From CAVVKW01 sp963749035 (GTDB lineage: Bacteria > Verrucomicrobiota > Verrucomicrobiia > Chthoniobacterales > JAATET01): a stretch of 64,000 nt of DNA. The stretch covers positions 310,001 to 374,000 of the forward strand of contig CAVVKW010000002.1 of NCBI GenBank assembly GCA_963749035.1, written 5' to 3'. The notes beneath the pieces were generated by a model. The model was not told where the DNA came from and did no database searches. It worked only from the letters and a program-made list of their open reading frames with translations. Position 1 is the first letter of the stretch, and each line of letters opens with the position of its first letter. A program made the translations under genes and the position numbers. Below, piece by piece: positions 60,654 to 64,000 of the stretch.

Positions 60654-60730
60654 ACGCGCCGCCTAGTCAGATCTTACGACCCAAATCAGACGCCTGGATT
60701 TCCCGACTTCCCATCAGCTGATCGTCGACC

Positions 60731-62737
60731 ATGAATTTTTTCCAATGGCTGTTTGATACCAGCTCGTTTCCTGATCGTTGGTCTTGCGGTGACTGGAGCG
60801 CGTTTGACGGGTGGTTGTTGATCCTCTCGGATCTCGCGATCTTTGCGGCTTACTCCGCCATTCCGATTTCGATCGCCATTTTCATCGCGGCACGGAAGCA
60901 GGAAGTTCTGTTCCCCTCACTCTACTGGCTTTTCGCCGCTTTCATCTTTTCCTGCGGATTCACCCACCTCATCGACGCAATCATCTTCTGGCAACCCGTG
61001 TATCGCCTGTCGGGCGTAATGAAGTTCATCACTGCGATCATCTCGGGAATGACGGCGGTCGTCTTGATCAGAAGCCTACCCCAGGCCCTTTCCCTGGCGG
61101 GAACGGCGCAACTCAACACCCAACTCAACCGAGAGATTGAAGAGCACCGGCGTTCCGAAGCCGAATTGGTCGCAACCTCGACCCGCCTCGAGCTAGCCCT
61201 CCAGCATTCCAAACTAGGCGATTGGGTCTGGGATCAGAAGTCCGACAGCATCAAACTTTCCAATGGTGCCACTTCGATCCTCGGCCTCGATTCAAACACT
61301 GCTGCCTCCTTCGACGACATTCTGGCTCGGATCGACCCACGCGATCGAGACGACCTCCGGCGAGCGACCGACGACGCCATCAAAACAAAATCCGGATTCG
61401 CCCGCGAATTCCGCCTCGCCACCGGCGACGCCAGGTGGGCCTCCGCCCAAGGCTTGGCCTCGATCCACCAGCTCACCGGTTCCGTGCACCTCGTCGGTAT
61501 TCTTCAGGATATCACCGAGCGGAAGCAGGCCGACGCCGAGCGCGACGAACTCCTCGCCAGGGAACGGGCGTCCCGCGCCAGCGCGGAGAACGCTAACCGC
61601 CTGAAAGATGAATTTCTCGCGACGCTCTCGCATGAACTTCGCACTCCGCTCAACGCCATCCTCGGATGGAGCGACATTCTGGCCGAGAAACCCGACCCGG
61701 ACCTCGTCGCCAAAGGTTGCCAGGTGATCGGTCGCAACGTGAGAGTGCAGACCCGACTCGTCGAAGATCTCCTCGATCTCAGTCGCATCACCAACGGGCA
61801 GACCGAACTCGAGCGCGTCGCCGTCGACGTTATCGCGACTCTTGCAGCTGCCGTCGAGGCGGCGCGGATCACGGCGGATCGGCGACATATCTCCCTCACG
61901 ACCGCCGTGGAAGCCGACGCCCCCCTGATCATCGGCGACCAAGTCCGGCTCGATCAGATCTTCTCCAACCTCCTCTCCAACGCCTTGAAATTCACCGAGG
62001 AAGGCGGCCGGATCCACATTCGATTGACCCACAACTCTGATCACCTCGACATTTCGATCTCCGACACCGGCGTCGGCATCAGCACCGACGCACTGCCCAT
62101 CATCTTCGAGCGTTTCCGGCAGGCCGACTCATCCACGACCCGTCACCACGGCGGACTGGGAATTGGTCTGTCACTCGTCCGTGAATTTGTCGAAATGCAC
62201 GGCGGATCGATCCGCGCCGAAAGTCCGGGCGTCGGCCTCGGAACCACGATGCATCTCCGACTACCCATCCCAGCCACCCCCCCTTCGTTCTTGCCGGCCA
62301 GCGATCATGTCGCCACCGCGACGTTTAATATCTCCGAGGCACCCCTCGAAGGTTCGCACATTCTTGCGGTCGACGACGACCCCGAGACGCTCAGGTTGCT
62401 CGACCGGCTACTGACCCGCGCGGGGGCGAGCATCGTGACGGCGCGGTCCGCCGCGCGCGGGCTCGAGGCCCTCAGCGAAGAGACCTTCGACCTCCTCATC
62501 AGCGACCTCGGCATGCCCGCCGTGGACGGGTATGAATTCATCCGGCAGGTCCGCTCCCTGCCGACCGCTCAGGGCGGTTCGATTCCCGCCATTGCGTTCA
62601 CCGCCTTCGCCCGCCCGATGGATCGACAGCGCGCTCTGGACAGTGGCTACGGTAACGTTCTCACCAAGCCGGTCGAACCGTCGGATCTCCTTACCGCCGT
62701 GATCGCTTTATCCAAGGGCCAACCCGACACCACCTAG
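60731..62737 (+). CDS. Ethylene-receptor-like hybrid histidine kinase
   Basis: 668 residues. Three membrane spans (about 28-115) carry the copper/ethylene site of plant ETR1: Asp34, Tyr41, Ile44-Pro45, and the pair Cys75 and His79 in FSCGFTHLIDAIIF. Then a coiled coil, a PAS domain (about 150-265), HisKA with SHELRTPLNAILGW near 303, an HATPase domain (NLLSNALKF, DTGVGIS, GGLGIGLSLV) and a terminal receiver with phosphoacceptor Asp in DLLISDLGMP near 590 and TKPVEP. It may sense ethylene or another small ligand through copper. No output regulator is adjacent. Confidence 0.9.
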   Translation: MNFFQWLFDTSSFPDRWSCGDWSAFDGWLLILSDLAIFAAYSAIPISIAIFIAARKQEVLFPSLYWLFAAFIFSCGFTHLIDAIIFWQPVYRLSGVMKFITAIISGMTAVVLIRSLPQALSLAGTAQLNTQLNREIEEHRRSEAELVATSTRLELALQHSKLGDWVWDQKSDSIKLSNGATSILGLDSNTAASFDDILARIDPRDRDDLRRATDDAIKTKSGFAREFRLATGDARWASAQGLASIHQLTGSVHLVGILQDITERKQADAERDELLARERASRASAENANRLKDEFLATLSHELRTPLNAILGWSDILAEKPDPDLVAKGCQVIGRNVRVQTRLVEDLLDLSRITNGQTELERVAVDVIATLAAAVEAARITADRRHISLTTAVEADAPLIIGDQVRLDQIFSNLLSNALKFTEEGGRIHIRLTHNSDHLDISISDTGVGISTDALPIIFERFRQADSSTTRHHGGLGIGLSLVREFVEMHGGSIRAESPGVGLGTTMHLRLPIPATPPSFLPASDHVATATFNISEAPLEGSHILAVDDDPETLRLLDRLLTRAGASIVTARSAARGLEALSEETFDLLISDLGMPAVDGYEFIRQVRSLPTAQGGSIPAIAFTAFARPMDRQRALDSGYGNVLTKPVEPSDLLTAVIALSKGQPDTT

Positions 62738-62743
62738 AGACCC

Positions 62744-64000
62744 ATGCCCACCCGTTCCGAATCTCTTTTCGCCGCTGCAAAATCCGTTATCCCCGGCGGA
62801 GTCAATTCTCCGGTCCGAGCCTTCCGCTCCGTCGGCGGCGAACCTTTCTTCGTCGATTCCGCTCGCGGCTGCCGCCTGCACACCGTCGACGACTGCGAAC
62901 TCATCGATTACGTGGGCACGTGGGGTCCCGCCATTCTCGGACACGCTCCCGCAGTCGTCATCGATGCCATTCAGCGCACCGCGACCTGCGGAACCTCTTT
63001 CGGCGTTCCGAATCCACTGGAAGTCGAGATGGCCGCAACGATCGCGCGGCTGGTTCCGTCAATCGAGAAAGTCCGCATGGTCAACAGCGGCACCGAGGCA
63101 ACGATGAGCTGTATCCGCCTCGCCCGCGGGTTCACCGGTCGCGACCAGATCCTGAAATTCGAAGGCTGCTACCACGGCCACGTCGACTCCCTCCTCGTCA
63201 AAGCCGGTTCCGGTGCCCTCACCCACGGTCATCCCGACAGTGCTGGCGTCCCGGCCGCCCTCGCTGCCCTTACCACGACCATCCCTTTCAATGACCCCGC
63301 CGCCCTCCAAGCCGTCTTCCAGGCAGAGGGGTCGAAAATCGCCGCCGTCATTCTCGAGCCCGTCCCCGCCAATGCCGGCCTCTACCTTCCCGAACCTGGC
63401 TTTCTCGAAGAACTCCGCACCCTTTGCGACGCCCACGGCACCCTCCTGATCTTTGACGAAGTGATGACTGGCTTCCGCGTCGCGCCGGGCGGTTATCAAG
63501 AGATCTGCGGAGTTCGACCCGATCTCACCGCGCTCGGAAAGATCATCGGCGGCGGCCTCCCGGTCGGTGCCTTCGGCGGCCGCGCCGATGTCATGGACCA
63601 CCTCTCTCCCGACGGCCCCGTTTACCAAGCCGGCACACTCTCCGGAAATCCTCTCGCGCTGGCCGCCGGGCTGGCTCAGCTCCGAGAACTCGAATCCAAC
63701 GACGGTTGGAACCATTTGGAAACCATTGGTGCCAACTTTGAAGCCGCCGTTCGCTCCGCCATCGCGGGCAAACCACTCACGTTTCACCGCATCGGTTCCA
63801 TGTTCTGTCTCTACTTTCACCCGGGGCCGATCCGCAATGTCACCGAAGCGCAGCAAAGCGACAAAGCCGCTTTCAATCGCTACTTCCACGCCTGCCTGGA
63901 GGACGGCGTGTATTTCGCCCCGTCCCAATTTGAAGCCGGCTTCCTCTCCCTCGCCCACACCGACGCCGACATCGAAGAGACGTCCCGCGTCGCCACCCGC
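62744..64000 (+). CDS. hemL: Glutamate-1-semialdehyde 2,1-aminomutase (3' end cut by window)
   Basis: First committed step of C5-type tetrapyrrole synthesis. 419 codons are visible and the frame is still open at base 64000, so only the last few residues are missing (about 430 in the family). PGGVNSPVRAF near residue 17, NSGTEATMSCIRLARGFTGR near 117, KFEGCYHGH, LIFDEVMTGFR near 240 and the PLP lysine in ALGKIIGGGLPVGAFGG near 266 are conserved. It starts six bases after the hybrid kinase gene. Confidence 0.95.
   Translation, partial: MPTRSESLFAAAKSVIPGGVNSPVRAFRSVGGEPFFVDSARGCRLHTVDDCELIDYVGTWGPAILGHAPAVVIDAIQRTATCGTSFGVPNPLEVEMAATIARLVPSIEKVRMVNSGTEATMSCIRLARGFTGRDQILKFEGCYHGHVDSLLVKAGSGALTHGHPDSAGVPAALAALTTTIPFNDPAALQAVFQAEGSKIAAVILEPVPANAGLYLPEPGFLEELRTLCDAHGTLLIFDEVMTGFRVAPGGYQEICGVRPDLTALGKIIGGGLPVGAFGGRADVMDHLSPDGPVYQAGTLSGNPLALAAGLAQLRELESNDGWNHLETIGANFEAAVRSAIAGKPLTFHRIGSMFCLYFHPGPIRNVTEAQQSDKAAFNRYFHACLEDGVYFAPSQFEAGFLSLAHTDADIEETSRVATR

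Overview
The window is 64 kb of GC-rich, densely coded bacterial chromosome with no rRNA, CRISPR array, transposase or integrase. The gene set points to Verrucomicrobiota or a close PVC relative: a divergent FtsZ beside FtsA, a eukaryotic-type (GSII) glutamine synthetase, two tandem GspE/PilB ATPases with an unlinked GspF, a secreted formylglycine-generating enzyme, DUF4394 and multi-CBM secreted proteins, and very few Shine-Dalgarno sequences. This placement is an inference from gene content; no rRNA or marker phylogeny was available.

Layout. 1-4.9 kb: ftsA (3' part), ftsZ, clpB. 4.9-13.2 kb: secreted and cell-envelope genes, namely an NlpC/P60-like peptidase, a large GH43 glycosidase with several carbohydrate-binding modules, a C39-like peptidase, and three tandem paralogous lipoproteins sharing a C-terminal domain. 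13.2-17.6 kb: a tightly overlapping operon tyrA-aroA-cmk-plsC plus a small membrane protein and a degenerate homocysteine-methyltransferase-like gene. 17.6-23.1 kb: a DnaK paralogue, a duplicated DUF4394 protein, initiator tRNA and a luciferase-like monooxygenase. 23.3-28.2 kb: a manganese-type ABC uptake locus with a free MntR, an MntR-like domain fused to one permease, and two matching palindromic operators. 28.2-38.8 kb: AI-2E family exporter with ECF sigma/anti-sigma genes, a lone RelE-like protein, aminotransferase, signal peptidase I, formylglycine-generating enzyme, aldo/keto reductase, RlmD-type RNA methyltransferase and two Hsp20 genes. 38.9-44.4 kb: type II secretion/type IV pilus genes gspF and two gspE. 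44.4-50.1 kb: glnA behind a sigma-54 promoter, pheA, a LOG-family protein, and thiC behind a TPP riboswitch. 50.0-53.0 kb: a glycosyltransferase whose 3' end carries a two-gene insertion (HipA-like kinase plus DUF3037) bounded by 101-bp direct repeats. 53.1-64 kb: GGDEF-EAL response regulator, ribE, FHA-adenylate cyclase, ftsK, a RodZ-like gene, an ethylene-receptor-like hybrid kinase and hemL (cut by the window end).

Three signals deserve most attention: (1) the HipA-like/DUF3037 insertion that duplicates the end of its host gene; (2) a family of ten intergenic elements that share a strict 7-base period although their sequences differ, most of them close to translation starts; (3) the manganese locus, where repressor, operators, promoters and a permease-repressor fusion can all be read from sequence. 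Two genes (tyrA and the GT9 glycosyltransferase) also lack any ATG, GTG or TTG at their conserved amino terminus.
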